From: Sulfitobacter mediterraneus | GTDB taxonomy: Bacteria; Pseudomonadota; Alphaproteobacteria; Rhodobacterales; Rhodobacteraceae | Reading direction: 5' to 3' | Assembly (NCBI RefSeq): GCF_003054325.1 | Contig: NZ_QBKU01000001.1 | Location: 248,001 to 312,000, forward strand | Length of the DNA stretch: 64,000 nucleotides | Part shown: in pieces, positions 8,804 through 17,375 of the stretch | How the letters are laid out: each line of letters opens with the position of its first letter | How positions within the stretch are numbered: position 1 is the first letter of the stretch | Position numbers and translations under genes: made by a program | Notes under the pieces: generated by a model | Told to the model about the DNA's origin: nothing | The model's input: only the letters and a program-made list of their open reading frames with translations | Databases searched by the model: none

Positions 8804-10039
8804 TCAGTCCGCCTGCGCATCCGGCTGCACAGCCGCCCATCGCACAGTCATAAGCAAAGCCACCAAACACAGGATGCCCGCGACCGCATACCACCCCAGT
8901 GTCATGCGAATATCACCATAGGCCATGCCCGCCCGGTCGGAAACTTGCACCGACGCGAGCAGCAAACTGCCCGCAAACAGCAACCTACCCGCAAAGCTTT
9001 GTACAGACAGAAACGTCGCCCTGCCTGCATCGCTCAGCAATGGTTGCATGCGCGCGATGATAAATGGCCGGGACAATGAATTGGGCACCATACGCAGAAA
9101 CAAAACCCCGATGGCAAAGATGCTGTTGGTCACGGCCAGCGTGGCAATCAAACCGACCTGAATGCCAAAGGCCAGCATCAAAAGCGCCGCCAGACCAAAC
9201 CGCCTGCGCAGCCGCAGCGCAAACAAAGTGGCAAGCGCAGAGGTCAACATCATGATCGCAGAGACACCGCCACTGACCATCGGCGCATCCCCTTGCAATC
9301 CAATATTGCGCAGGGCTTCGGCGATGAAAGGCTGACCAAAAACAAAAGGAATATGGCTGAACCCATACATCAGCACAGAAAGCGTGAACAGCCAGACCAA
9401 AACCGGAACCCGCATCGCAGATTGAAAGAGCCGTGCTTGAAACACCGGCCCGGCGGTCTCAGTTCGGTTCACCTCATGCGGCGGCTCACAGAACCGCAGC
9501 GCCACAACAAAACAGGCTGCCTGCGCCGCAGCACCCGCCGCAAAAGCCAGACCATACCCCCATTGCGCCATCAGCCCGCCCGTGAACGCCGACAGGGCAA
9601 GCCCGATCAACGAAAACTGCCAACTGCGGGTTTCCTGCGCCTCGGTTTCATCCTCCCGTCCATCTGCTGCCAGGGATTCATACAAGAACGCATTATCCGT
9701 CCCCGATGCAAAAGCCGCACCTGCGCCCAGCAACACTTGCGCCAAGGCAAAGACGGCAAAGCCATTTCCAAAAGCGATCAACGCCGCGCCAGCACTGGCC
9801 GCAAGCCCCGACGCAATCAGCGTCCGCCTCCGCCCCAGTCGATCCGACATATAGCCCGACGGAACCTCCATCGCTGTCGTGCCAACATCATAGATCGCGT
9901 AAAGCAAGATCGCTTCGGCACCCGATAGCTCTTTTTGGAAGAACAAAAACCAGATTGCCTGCCAGAACACGAGGTTCTGGAAGAACTTGAACCATGGATA
10001 CAACGCGACATTGCGCGCTGTTGGAGTGGCGGCGATCAC
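8804..10039 (-). CDS. MFS transporter
   Basis: 411 residues with about 12 hydrophobic helices. The family loop signature between helices 2 and 3 is visible: DVGTTAMEVPSGYMSDRLGRRR (about 48-69). These proteins move small solutes across the inner membrane, often drugs or metabolites, driven by protons; nothing here fixes the substrate. The start is GTG, overlapping the hydrolase stop as GTGA at 10036-10039, so the two genes are translated together. The pairing with a hydrolase may mean export or import of a compound it processes (inference). 120 nt of AT-richer sequence separate its stop from the coiled-coil gene. Confidence 0.85.
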   Translation of the reverse strand: MIAATPTARNVALYPWFKFFQNLVFWQAIWFLFFQKELSGAEAILLYAIYDVGTTAMEVPSGYMSDRLGRRRTLIASGLAASAGAALIAFGNGFAVFALAQVLLGAGAAFASGTDNAFLYESLAADGREDETEAQETRSWQFSLIGLALSAFTGGLMAQWGYGLAFAAGAAAQAACFVVALRFCEPPHEVNRTETAGPVFQARLFQSAMRVPVLVWLFTLSVLMYGFSHIPFVFGQPFIAEALRNIGLQGDAPMVSGGVSAIMMLTSALATLFALRLRRRFGLAALLMLAFGIQVGLIATLAVTNSIFAIGVLFLRMVPNSLSRPFIIARMQPLLSDAGRATFLSVQSFAGRLLFAGSLLLASVQVSDRAGMAYGDIRMTLGWYAVAGILCLVALLMTVRWAAVQPDAQAD

Positions 10040-10824
10040 CCGCTGACCAGAATATTGGTCAACTCATGCTCAGGATCGGCCAGTGCATCAATCACATCAA
10101 AATGATGTTTACCCTGATCCACGACCTGCCGTGCGCCCCAAGCCCGCGCCAAGGCTTCGGCCTGCTCCAAGAATGCCGGACGCTCATCCGCGCCCACCCA
10201 AACCGTCACAGCCACCCCATGCGGCGGCGTCATGTTCACCGGGCTTTCTGCAATGGCTTCTGCCTCATCCAACCGCAGATCGGCGTTCATCGAGGTTTGC
10301 AACAACGGCGCAAGGTCCGCCACCGGAGAGATTGGCACAACCGTCTTGATCCGGCCCCGCACATCCCCCGGCAACACCAGCGGATCCATCATCCGCGCCA
10401 CCAAATGCCCGCCCGCCGAATGCCCCGCCAGGGCAATCGGCCCAAAGGTTCGGTTGGCAATATGGCTGACCGCGGCGGCAATCTGGGTGGTGATTTCGCC
10501 AATCAGCGCCTCAGGGCACAGCACATAACTTGGCATGGCAACCGCCCAGCCCCGCGCCAGCGCCCCGGCGGCCAGATGCGACCACGCGCTTTTGTCAAAA
10601 GCCTTCCAATACCCGCCATGCACAAAGATCAACGTGCCACGCGACACGCCTTCGGGCTGAAAGAAATCATAGGCTTCCCGTTCCGACGCCCCGTATGAGA
10701 CATCAACCTGCGCCCGCGCCCCGAGTTCGGTGCGAAATGCCGCCGCCGCCGCCGCCCAACGCGGCGGATATTCGTCTGCACCATCAATGTAAGCACCATT
10801 GGCATAGGCATCATCAAGCTTCAT
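10036..10824 (-). CDS. Alpha/beta hydrolase, kynurenine-formamidase-like
   Basis: 262 residues from the ATG at 10824 (MKLDDAYANGAYIDG), chosen because CAGGAG lies just upstream; the open frame reaches 10869 without a better site. The oxyanion-hole motif HGGYW (about 73-77) and the nucleophile elbow GHSAGG are clear, with the catalytic acid and His (KHHFDVID) near the C-terminus. HGGYW is characteristic of the hormone-sensitive-lipase and kynurenine formamidase branch, which hydrolyses amides or esters. It is coupled to the MFS gene through GTGA and is divergent from gabD. No other kynurenine-pathway gene is nearby, so the substrate stays open. Confidence 0.8.
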   Translation of the reverse strand: MKLDDAYANGAYIDGADEYPPRWAAAAAAFRTELGARAQVDVSYGASEREAYDFFQPEGVSRGTLIFVHGGYWKAFDKSAWSHLAAGALARGWAVAMPSYVLCPEALIGEITTQIAAAVSHIANRTFGPIALAGHSAGGHLVARMMDPLVLPGDVRGRIKTVVPISPVADLAPLLQTSMNADLRLDEAEAIAESPVNMTPPHGVAVTVWVGADERPAFLEQAEALARAWGARQVVDQGKHHFDVIDALADPEHELTNILVSG

Positions 10825-10920
10825 TTGGGTCTCCTGTAGGTATTCCGCCCATAAACTGGACCTAGACAATCATAGACTTACTTGCTTTGGGTAGCACAAC
10901 CAAAACGCGGAGACACCCAA

Positions 10921-12393
10921 ATGACCGACGCTACAACGAATCTCAAATCCCTGCTCAAAGATCCAAGCCTGCTCGAAACCTGCGCCTATATCGGCGGCAA
11001 ATGGGTGGACGGCGAGGATGGTACCTTTGATGTAACAAACCCGGCCCGCGGCGATGTGATCGCTCAAGTGGCCAATCTCAGCCGCGCTCAGGTGGCTGGC
11101 GCCATTTCCCAAGCCGAAACCGCCCAGAAAGAATGGGCCAGCTGGACCGGCAAGGAACGCGCAAATGTTCTGCGCAAATGGTTCGACCTGATGATGGCGA
11201 ACCAGGATGACCTCGGCGCGATCCTGACCGCAGAGCAAGGCAAACCACTGGCCGAAGCCAAAGGCGAGGTGGCCTATGGCGCCTCTTTCATCGAATTCTT
11301 CGGCGAAGAGGCCAAACGTATCTACGGTGAAACCATCCCCGGCCACCAGCGCGACAAACGCATCACCGTGCTGAAGCAACCCATTGGCGTCGCGGCATCG
11401 ATCACGCCTTGGAACTTTCCCAATGCAATGATCACCCGCAAGGCCGCACCCGCCTTGGCCGCTGGTTGTTCTTTTGTCGCCCGCCCCGCCGCCGAAACAC
11501 CGCTTTCCGCCATCGTGATGGGCGTGCTGGCCGAACGCGCAGGCATCCCCGCAGGCGTCTTCAACGTTGTGCCGTCCTCCTCGTCCTCTGCAGTGGGCAA
11601 GGAATTTTGTGAAAACCCGGCCGTGCGCAAGCTGACCTTCACCGGTTCAACCGAAGTTGGCCGCATCTTGCTCAAGCAAGCCGCCGACAGCGTCATGAAA
11701 TGCTCAATGGAACTGGGCGGCAACGCGCCCTTTATCGTGTTCGATGACGCCGATCTGGATGCCGCTGTCGAAGGCGCGATCATGTGCAAATTCCGCAACA
11801 ACGGCCAAACCTGCGTCTGCGCCAACCGCATCTATGTGCAATCCGGCGTCTACGACACCTTCGCCGAAAAACTCAAAGCACGCGTGGAACAGATGAAAAT
11901 CGGTGACGGCTTTGAAAAAGGCGTGGACCTCGGCCCGCTCATCAATCCTGCCGCGGGTGAAAAGGTAAAAGAACATATCGACGACGCGATCAGCAAAGGC
12001 GCAACCGTCATTCTGGGCGGCAATGGCGCAATGGACGGTAATTTCCTTCCGCCAACCATCGTCACCGGCGTCACCCAAGACATGCAGGTCGCTCAAGACG
12101 AAACCTTTGGCCCCTTCGCCCCCTTGTTCAAGTTTGAGGACGAAGACGAAGTGATCGCCATGGCCAATGACACGATCTTTGGTCTGGCCTCCTACTTCTA
12201 CGCCAATGACCTCAGCCGGGTCTACAAAGTGGCCGAAGCGCTGGAGTATGGCATCGTGGGCGTGAACACCGGCATCATCTCCACCGAAGTCGCACCATTT
12301 GGCGGGGTCAAACAATCCGGCCTTGGCCGCGAAGGCAGCCACCACGGCATCGAAGACTATCTTGAGATGAAATACATCTGCATGAGCGTCTAA
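10921..12393 (+). CDS. gabD: NAD(P)-dependent succinate-semialdehyde dehydrogenase
   Basis: 490 residues from the ATG at 10921, preceded by GGAGA; the upstream in-frame codon at 10882 lacks a ribosome-binding site. Aldehyde-dehydrogenase superfamily: the glutamate motif MELGGNAPFIVF and the catalytic cysteine motif NNGQTCVCANRIYV (double Cys as in GabD) are present, and the C-terminus GLGREGSHHGIEDYLEMKYI is typical of GabD. It oxidises succinate semialdehyde to succinate, the last step of GABA degradation. No gabT is adjacent, so it may serve several routes. It ends in a strong terminator at 12401-12439 and is transcribed divergently from the alpha/beta hydrolase gene. Confidence 0.93.
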   Translation: MTDATTNLKSLLKDPSLLETCAYIGGKWVDGEDGTFDVTNPARGDVIAQVANLSRAQVAGAISQAETAQKEWASWTGKERANVLRKWFDLMMANQDDLGAILTAEQGKPLAEAKGEVAYGASFIEFFGEEAKRIYGETIPGHQRDKRITVLKQPIGVAASITPWNFPNAMITRKAAPALAAGCSFVARPAAETPLSAIVMGVLAERAGIPAGVFNVVPSSSSSAVGKEFCENPAVRKLTFTGSTEVGRILLKQAADSVMKCSMELGGNAPFIVFDDADLDAAVEGAIMCKFRNNGQTCVCANRIYVQSGVYDTFAEKLKARVEQMKIGDGFEKGVDLGPLINPAAGEKVKEHIDDAISKGATVILGGNGAMDGNFLPPTIVTGVTQDMQVAQDETFGPFAPLFKFEDEDEVIAMANDTIFGLASYFYANDLSRVYKVAEALEYGIVGVNTGIISTEVAPFGGVKQSGLGREGSHHGIEDYLEMKYICMSV

Positions 12394-12400
12394 ATCAAAA

Positions 12401-12439
12401 AACGCCGGACCTGTACTGGGTCCGGCGTTCTGCCTTTTT
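12401..12439 (+). terminator. Rho-independent terminator of gabD
   Basis: A 10-bp perfect stem (AACGCCGGAC / GTCCGGCGTT, 9-nt loop) followed within 5 nt by a run of five T. It begins 7 nt after the gabD stop and runs directly into repeat copy 3. Confidence 0.85.
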
Positions 12440-12482
12440 GGCCTTAAGTACCTCCGGGGTGTTTGAGGGGCTGGCCCCTCTA
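12431..12482. repeat. Dispersed intergenic repeat, copy 3, with hairpin
   Basis: GCCTTTTTGGCCTTAAGTAC, a G-rich spacer, then the hairpin GAGGGGC-TG-GCCCCTC at 12465-12480. Same order of elements as copies 1 and 4. It sits between the convergent gabD and hsp20 genes. Confidence 0.65.
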
Positions 12483-12514
12483 TCCCGCAGCCAAGGCAAA
12501 AACCAAAGGCCTGT

Positions 12515-12985
12515 TCAGTTGACCGACTTGGCTTCAACCACGTCCTTGTCCAGAACCGCACGATCAGAGGCAATCTGGATCTGGCGTGGTTTCAGCGCTT
12601 CGGGCATTTGCCGTTCAAGATCAATGTGCAGCATCCCGTCGGCATGTGCGGCACCAGTCACATGCACATGATCGGCCAAATGGAACCGGCGCTCAAAGGC
12701 GCGGGTGGCAATGCCGCGATGCAGATAGGTTTTTTCTTCGGTCTCATCCGCTTTGCGGGCCGAAACGATCAGCGATTTTTCCCGCATCTCAACACTCAGA
12801 TCATTGTCCGAGAAGCCGGCAACGGCGATGGAAATGCGATAGGCATCATCGGCCGTTTTTTCAATGTTGTAAGGGGGATAGCTGGGTGTGGCACCATCAT
12901 TGCTCAGCACACGGTCCATCATGTTGGCGATCTGGTCGAACCCAACAGTGGAACGGTAAAGCGGTGCAAAATCATAACTACGCAT
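12515..12985 (-). CDS. Hsp20/alpha-crystallin small heat-shock protein (IbpA type)
   Basis: 156 residues from the ATG at 12985 (MRSYDFAPLYRSTVGFD), preceded by GAGGATGACCAA; the longer frame to 13069 has no good start. The N-terminus is that of the IbpA group; the alpha-crystallin domain spans about 35-130 (YNIEKTADDAYRISIAVAGF, then a GIATRAFERRFHLADHV strand). The C-terminus keeps an I-x-I-type anchor (RQIQIA). These chaperones hold unfolding proteins for refolding by DnaK/ClpB. The upstream 129 nt may carry a heat-shock promoter, but I could not match the RpoH consensus convincingly. Confidence 0.9.
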   Translation of the reverse strand: MRSYDFAPLYRSTVGFDQIANMMDRVLSNDGATPSYPPYNIEKTADDAYRISIAVAGFSDNDLSVEMREKSLIVSARKADETEEKTYLHRGIATRAFERRFHLADHVHVTGAAHADGMLHIDLERQMPEALKPRQIQIASDRAVLDKDVVEAKSVN

Positions 12986-13114
12986 TTGGTCATCCTCATC
13001 TTTGAGCGATTGAACATCCGGACCTTCCACCATTGGACAGGCCCGTTTTTCTTTGCCCAAGACCCTCACTAGGCGCCTTGGACATCACTCATGTGGGAAT
13101 GGTAATGCGGCCTT

Positions 13115-13945
13115 TCAAGACCCTTTTGCAGTCACGAATTTCGCCCCGGTGCCGCCCTTGTTGCCGCCCACGGTCAACCGTTTGACCCGTGCGCGGGGCG
13201 CAGGCTTGTTGGCCCGCATCTGACGTTTCAACGCGCCAACAACCTCTGGCAGGATCATCCCGAGCGCCACATCTTTGCCGCCCCATGATCCACCACCCGA
13301 AATAAGCGCAACGATTTGCCCGCGCCCGTTCAAATGGGTAAACACCGGCGCACCGCTGGAGCCAAAGGTCAGATCACAATCCAAGGCGATCAAACCGGTC
13401 TGAGTATGCACCACCTGACATTGATCTTGCCGAGACAAAGCCTCAGAGCGGCCTTTGCCATAGGACACAACACTGACCGGCCCTTTCGGCAACTGCCCTG
13501 AATAGACAACAAAAGGATCAAGTTCATGGGATGGAATACGCTCTGCCAGACGGACCAGCGCAACATCGGTTCGGATATTCACCGCACTCATGCCATTGGC
13601 CGGATCATAGGTGTTGAGCACTTCAATCTGCGACACTTGGCGTTTGGCCGCCGCTGTCCCGTGAGTCAGCCCTGCCTGAAACGTCAGATCCGACGGGTTG
13701 ACCAAATCGATCCCGGAAAAGACACAATGCGCTGCTGTCAAAACCAGATCCGGTGAAATCAACGTGCCGGTGCAATAGCTGCCCTTTGCGCTGTCCAGCC
13801 GGCCAATTGCCTGCCAGACCAAGGCTTCGTTTTCGGTGTCGAGGGATCGCAGGTCTGTTGTCCCATTGCTTTGTGCTAACACCGCCCCTGTGCATAAGCC
13901 AAGAGACAGGGCTGTGCCCGCAATATGGCGCAACAGCTTCATCAT
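13115..13945 (-). CDS. Secreted trypsin-like serine protease
   Basis: 276 residues. A signal peptide (residues 1-24, ending GAVLAQ) exports it. The chymotrypsin-fold triad is visible: His in LTAAHC, Asp in RTDVALVRL, Ser in FGSSGAPVF. The cysteines of TAAHC and of CQVVH...LDCDL could form the usual disulfides. Sequence after about residue 245 is basic and may be a short tail. The ATG overlaps the stop of the upstream protease gene, so the two are co-translated. The two proteins share the same architecture, suggesting an old duplication. The substrate is unknown. Confidence 0.85.
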   Translation of the reverse strand: MMKLLRHIAGTALSLGLCTGAVLAQSNGTTDLRSLDTENEALVWQAIGRLDSAKGSYCTGTLISPDLVLTAAHCVFSGIDLVNPSDLTFQAGLTHGTAAAKRQVSQIEVLNTYDPANGMSAVNIRTDVALVRLAERIPSHELDPFVVYSGQLPKGPVSVVSYGKGRSEALSRQDQCQVVHTQTGLIALDCDLTFGSSGAPVFTHLNGRGQIVALISGGGSWGGKDVALGMILPEVVGALKRQMRANKPAPRARVKRLTVGGNKGGTGAKFVTAKGS

Positions 13946-14757
13946 GGTTTCACAAATTTCGCGCCGGTGCTCCGGTTGGCGTCACCTGCAACGATCCGCT
14001 GCGGCGCTGCATTAGAAGAAGAAAACACACCCTTGCCCGCAACCAACTCTGCCCGCAACATGGCAAGCGGTGCGCCCAAAGAGGTTCCCAGCGACACGTT
14101 CGATCCTTCCACTTCAGCTTTGGCAGACACAACCGAAACAATCTGCGGAGCGCCATTGGCAAAGGTAAAGATCGGCGCGCCGCTTGAGCCAAAATCAACC
14201 GCGCATGACGTAACAAGCACACCTTCTTGTTGAGCCAACACCTTGCACCGTTCCTGAAGCGATGGCGCCTCAGATCTGTCGCGGGCATAGCTCACCACCC
14301 CAACAGGATCACCCGGGCGCGGCCGCGCCGCGGTGGAAAATGGGGTTATCGTGGTGTTGTTGATCGGGCGCTGCAGCTCCAGCAAGGCCAGATCATTGCG
14401 GACTCGTTGCGAAGAAACCTCGCCATCGTAAACGTAATCAGGGTGCACCACGGCGCGGCGCACATCGCGGTAAGCGCCCGCGCGACCGTTGCGGAACCCC
14501 GCGAGGAATTGCACCTTGCCGTGATCAATCCGTTGTTTTGTGTCTTTGTCAAAAAGGCAGTGCGCAGCGGTCAAAACCAGCCGCGGCGCGATCAATGCGC
14601 CGGTACAGAAGCCGCGCCCGCCAATGTCCAACCTGCCGACCGCTTCCCAAGCTTTTCCGGTCACCCCGGTTTCCAACCGCTTGAGCCGCGAATCCTGTGC
14701 ATATGCTGCCGAAGTGACAACAAGAGCCATAAGTGAAAGAGCCATCCAGCGCCGCAA
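13942..14757 (-). CDS. Secreted trypsin-like serine protease (paralogue)
   Basis: 271 residues from TTG at 14757, with GGGGA about 8 nt upstream; the ATG at 14745 is the alternative. Signal peptide of about 20 residues ending SAAYAQ. Triad: His in LVLTAAHC, Asp in RNDLALLEL, Ser in FGSSGAPIF. The central GRLDIGGRGFCTGALIAPRL matches the paralogue encoded downstream closely. The start is 68 nt after the glcF stop, so it may be read as part of the glc transcript or from its own promoter. Periplasmic or secreted protease of unknown target. Confidence 0.85.
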   Translation of the reverse strand: MRRWMALSLMALVVTSAAYAQDSRLKRLETGVTGKAWEAVGRLDIGGRGFCTGALIAPRLVLTAAHCLFDKDTKQRIDHGKVQFLAGFRNGRAGAYRDVRRAVVHPDYVYDGEVSSQRVRNDLALLELQRPINNTTITPFSTAARPRPGDPVGVVSYARDRSEAPSLQERCKVLAQQEGVLVTSCAVDFGSSGAPIFTFANGAPQIVSVVSAKAEVEGSNVSLGTSLGAPLAMLRAELVAGKGVFSSSNAAPQRIVAGDANRSTGAKFVKP

Positions 14758-14825
14758 AAGACCATCCCCGTTCTTGTCTATACTTAGGCACTACGGGGCA
14801 GATGCGGCAAAATTGCGGCAATTTT

Positions 14826-16157
14826 TCAACGCAAGCGGGGCACGCCCTGATTGTGTGCATTTCCGCCGGTCATCGCAGGTGGTTTTGGCCCGCCAGTGGC
14901 CCAATCAAGCAGTTCGACCGTATGCACAATCGGCACAGATGCCCCTGATCCGATCTGCATCATACAGCCGATATTGCCTGCCGCGATCACATCAGGGTTC
15001 TTGGCTTCAAGGGTCTTGATCTTGCGTTCTTTCAGTTGCCCCGAAATCTCAGGCTGCATCAGATTATATGTCCCCGCCGATCCGCAGCACAGATGCGGGT
15101 CCGCCGGCTCCACCACGGTGAACCCTGCCCGCTTCAGCAGATCTTTGGGAAAGGTCTTAATCTGCTGACCATGCTGCAACGAACAGGCCGCGTGATAGGC
15201 CACGGTCAATTCCTCAGGCGGCGCTTGCACTTGGCCTTCGTCCAACAGATCCATTAATACCTCGGACACGTCCCTTGCGATCCCGGACACCCGCGCAGCA
15301 TCCTTGGCCAAGGGCGCGTTGCGGAACATATGGCCGTAGTCCTTGACCGTGGTGCCGCAGCCCGATGTGTTGATCACAATCGCATCCAGCCCACCTGCAT
15401 CCATTTCAGCTGTCCAAGCCCGGATATTCTTGGCAGCCGTGCCGTGGCTCTCGCCGGTTTTACCCATGTGATGGGTCAACGCCCCGCAGCATCCTGCCCC
15501 TTCGGCCACCACCACCTCGCAGCCCAGCCGGGTCAGCAGGCGGATTGTGGCATCGTTGATATCAGTGTTCAGCGCCTTTTGCGCACAGCCCGTCATCAAA
15601 GCCACCCGCTTGCGGCGCGGCCCTTGTGGCGCAAAACTCTGCGGATCATCGTTGCGGCTGACCGGTGGAATGGTCTTGGGCGCCATCTCCAGCATCGCCC
15701 GCAGCCGCGCATCCGGCATCAACCGCGCAAAGGGCCGCCCGATCTTGGCCCCCAGAAGCGCCAGTCGAAAGCGTGTCGGATAGGGCAAAATCCGCGCGAG
15801 AATCCAACGCAATGCACGATCCGTGAACGGCCGCTTGTACCGCTCTTCGATATATTCCCGCGCGTGATCCACCAAATGCATGTAATGAACACCAGATGGA
15901 CAGGTCGACATGCAGGCCAGACAACTCAGACAACGATCAATATGTTTGACCGTCTTTGCATCCGGGTCACGGTTGTTCTCCAGCATATCCTTGATCAGGT
16001 AGATCCGGCCACGCGGGCTATCCAGTTCGTCGCCCAACACCTGATAGGTCGGGCAGGTCGCGGTGCAAAATCCACAATGCACACAGGCCCGCAAAATCTC
16101 GTTGCTGCGGGCGATGGCCGGATCGGTCAATTGCTCGGGGGTAAAGGTGGTCTGCAT
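14826..16157 (-). CDS. glcF: Glycolate oxidase iron-sulfur subunit GlcF
   Basis: 443 residues, usual length for the family. Two 4Fe-4S binding motifs near the N-terminus (CVHCGFCTATCP at about 31-42 and CLSCLACMSTCP at about 81-92) carry electrons from the flavin subunits. Two CCG-type domains follow (GCCGALTHHMGKTG and HLCCGSAGTYNLMQP). With GlcD and GlcE it oxidises glycolate to glyoxylate at the inner membrane. It is third in the order glcD-glcE-glcF, all on the minus strand, 38 nt after glcE. Confidence 0.95.
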   Translation of the reverse strand: MQTTFTPEQLTDPAIARSNEILRACVHCGFCTATCPTYQVLGDELDSPRGRIYLIKDMLENNRDPDAKTVKHIDRCLSCLACMSTCPSGVHYMHLVDHAREYIEERYKRPFTDRALRWILARILPYPTRFRLALLGAKIGRPFARLMPDARLRAMLEMAPKTIPPVSRNDDPQSFAPQGPRRKRVALMTGCAQKALNTDINDATIRLLTRLGCEVVVAEGAGCCGALTHHMGKTGESHGTAAKNIRAWTAEMDAGGLDAIVINTSGCGTTVKDYGHMFRNAPLAKDAARVSGIARDVSEVLMDLLDEGQVQAPPEELTVAYHAACSLQHGQQIKTFPKDLLKRAGFTVVEPADPHLCCGSAGTYNLMQPEISGQLKERKIKTLEAKNPDVIAAGNIGCMMQIGSGASVPIVHTVELLDWATGGPKPPAMTGGNAHNQGVPRLR

Positions 16158-16195
16158 CGTGGTTCCGCCAATCTAAAACTGTATCCGGGCGCTTG

Positions 16196-17314
16196 TTATT
16201 GCGCCGCGCCCATCAGGCCGCTGTTGAAAATACCGCGTGGGTCAAACCGCGCTCTCAGGCCCGCCGTGAGCCGCGCCACACCGGCAGACTCGGGCTGGAA
16301 AACGCCCAGCGCTTTGCGCATATCCTCCGCGCCGCGCATGAATGTTGCATGGCCGTCAAACAGGCCTAAACGCGCCCGCACATCCGTCCCCGTTGCCGTC
16401 CGCAACCAGATCAAGCCTCCGGCCCAGTCGTAACAATGCGCCTCTGCGCCCGCTTTGGCGGCCAGCATGGGCGCATCCGATGGCTTGCACGACACGCGCC
16501 AAACATCACCCGCATCCTCAGCAAAGGCCGCAACATCCCGCTGCGCCGCCCAGAATTTCGCTGACGCGGCCGCATCCCATTCCGCAATGTCGCCGCCTGC
16601 GTTCTTCAGCAATTCTTTCAACCGCTGCATCCGGTAAGAGACCGACGATTCAAACCCTTCGATGCGGATCACGCAATGCTGCGCCGCCGGATCATAAGCG
16701 GCCCCGGTGACCTCAAACGGGCTGCCCATCGCGCGGGCCAGCGCGGCAATTGCTTGGGCATCATCCAGCCCATGAACAACAAGGCTGGCCTCAGTCTCGG
16801 GGCAGGGCAAAACCTTAAAAGACACCTCGCTCAGCACACCCAGCGTTCCAAAAGATCCCGCCATCAGCTTGACCAGATCATAGCCCGTGACGTTTTTCAT
16901 CACCCGGCCACCGTTCTTCACAACCGCGCCAGCGCCATCCACAAACCGCACACCCAGCAGAAAATCCCGCGCGGCACCAACGGCGATCCGCCGCGGCCCA
17001 CTGACGTTTGCGGCAAAAATGCCCCCAATCGTTGGTGTGCCTTTTGTGCCCAGAAGGCTAAGATGATCCATCGGCTCAAACGCCAGCCGCTGGTTTTCTT
17101 TCGCCAGCGCCACTTCGATCTCGGCCACGGGCGTTCCGGCCTGTGCCACCATGGTCAGGGCACCCGGCTCATAAAGCGTGATCCCGCTCAGCCCCGCCAC
17201 GCTCAAAGGATCACCAGATGGCGCAAAGCCCCGCGTCCCGCCGCCCTTCACCGAGAGCGGGCCATCTGTGCCACGAACGGCTTCAACCAAGTCTTCTTCT
17301 GATTTGATGTCCAT
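16196..17314 (-). CDS. glcE: Glycolate oxidase FAD-binding subunit GlcE
   Basis: 372 residues from the ATG at 17314 (MDIKSEEDLVEAVRG); the frame continues to 17464, but that part overlaps glcD and looks non-coding. FAD-binding type 4 (PCMH) fold: VKGGGTRGFAP near the start, and the GTPTIGGIFAANVSGPRR and GGRVMKNVTGYDLVKLMAGS blocks are diagnostic for GlcE. It is the short flavin subunit paired with GlcD. The gap to glcD (62 nt) holds repeat copy 4 with its hairpin, an unusual insertion inside an operon. Confidence 0.95.
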   Translation of the reverse strand: MDIKSEEDLVEAVRGTDGPLSVKGGGTRGFAPSGDPLSVAGLSGITLYEPGALTMVAQAGTPVAEIEVALAKENQRLAFEPMDHLSLLGTKGTPTIGGIFAANVSGPRRIAVGAARDFLLGVRFVDGAGAVVKNGGRVMKNVTGYDLVKLMAGSFGTLGVLSEVSFKVLPCPETEASLVVHGLDDAQAIAALARAMGSPFEVTGAAYDPAAQHCVIRIEGFESSVSYRMQRLKELLKNAGGDIAEWDAAASAKFWAAQRDVAAFAEDAGDVWRVSCKPSDAPMLAAKAGAEAHCYDWAGGLIWLRTATGTDVRARLGLFDGHATFMRGAEDMRKALGVFQPESAGVARLTAGLRARFDPRGIFNSGLMGAAQ

Positions 17315-17316
17315 AT

Positions 17317-17364
17317 TTCTTTCTGGCCTTAAATATTCCGGGGGTTCGGGGGCTGGCCCCCGAT
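17317..17364. repeat. Dispersed intergenic repeat, copy 4, with hairpin inside the glc operon
   Basis: TTCTTTCTGGCCTTAAATAT, a G-rich spacer, then CGGGGGC-TG-GCCCCCG at 17347-17362. Same element order as copies 1 and 3. It occupies the glcD-glcE gap and could reduce glcE/glcF expression relative to glcD. Confidence 0.65.
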
Positions 17365-17375
17365 CTTGCGCTGGA

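Noticed and set aside
12986..13114. RpoH heat-shock promoter before hsp20
   Set aside because: CTTGGG is present, but no matching -10 element at the right distance.
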